Notes under the pieces: generated by a model
Told to the model about the DNA's origin: nothing
Database searches by the model: none
Seen by the model: only the letters and a program-made list of their open reading frames with translations
Position numbers and translations under genes: made by a program
Source of the DNA: JBEKCP01 sp050014815
GTDB lineage: Bacteria > Planctomycetota > Planctomycetia > Pirellulales > Thermoguttaceae
Direction of reading: 5' to 3'
DNA: 5,105 nucleotides
Assembly (NCBI GenBank): GCA_050014815.1
Contig: JBEKCP010000443.1
Span: forward strand, 1-5,105
Part shown: in pieces, positions 5,097 to 5,105 of the stretch
Layout of the letters: every line of letters starts with the position of its first letter
Numbering within the stretch: position 1 is the first letter of the stretch

Positions 5097-5105
5097 TTCT
5101 CTTCC

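Overview
This is a GC-rich bacterial window with few genes. The proteins (a TPR/coiled-coil exported protein and a double-domain M16 zinc protease), the long intergenic gaps and the intergenic CGAAAG-type repeats suggest a planctomycete, perhaps of the Pirellulales. That assignment is inferred from general style; no marker gene is present.

Layout: (1) Positions 1-46 hold a perfect 10-bp hairpin just beyond the end of a minus-strand gene. (2) The minus-strand gene at 47-1372 encodes a 441-residue exported protein with TPR-like repeats and a long coiled coil. (3) A divergent intergenic region, 1373-1653, carries a candidate promoter for the minus gene, two tandem copies of a 16-bp sequence, a small hairpin, and a 114-bp inverted-repeat element whose arms are each built from four octamers of the type CGAAANNN. 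(4) The plus-strand gene at 1654-4161 encodes a secreted M16 (insulinase/pitrilysin-type) metalloprotease with a complete zinc site. It is cut by two consecutive in-frame stop codons (TAG TGA, 4159-4164), after which the same frame continues intact to 4476 and encodes the expected last ~100 residues of the family. (5) Positions 4477-4740 contain no convincing gene. (6) A small plus-strand gene at 4741-5001 starts at GTG and encodes 86 residues of unknown function, probably a small beta-rich cytosolic protein. (7) Its stop codon runs into a 12-bp hairpin and then a pyrimidine-only heptamer tandem repeat that reaches the end of the window.

Working together: the two large genes are transcribed away from a shared upstream region and both products are probably exported. 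A joint role in envelope proteolysis is conceivable, but nothing in the sequence proves it. I see no CRISPR array, transposase, tRNA or rRNA gene, and no clear defence or novel multi-gene system. The observations most worth following are the double stop in the protease, with its local AT-rich patch, and the repeat elements.
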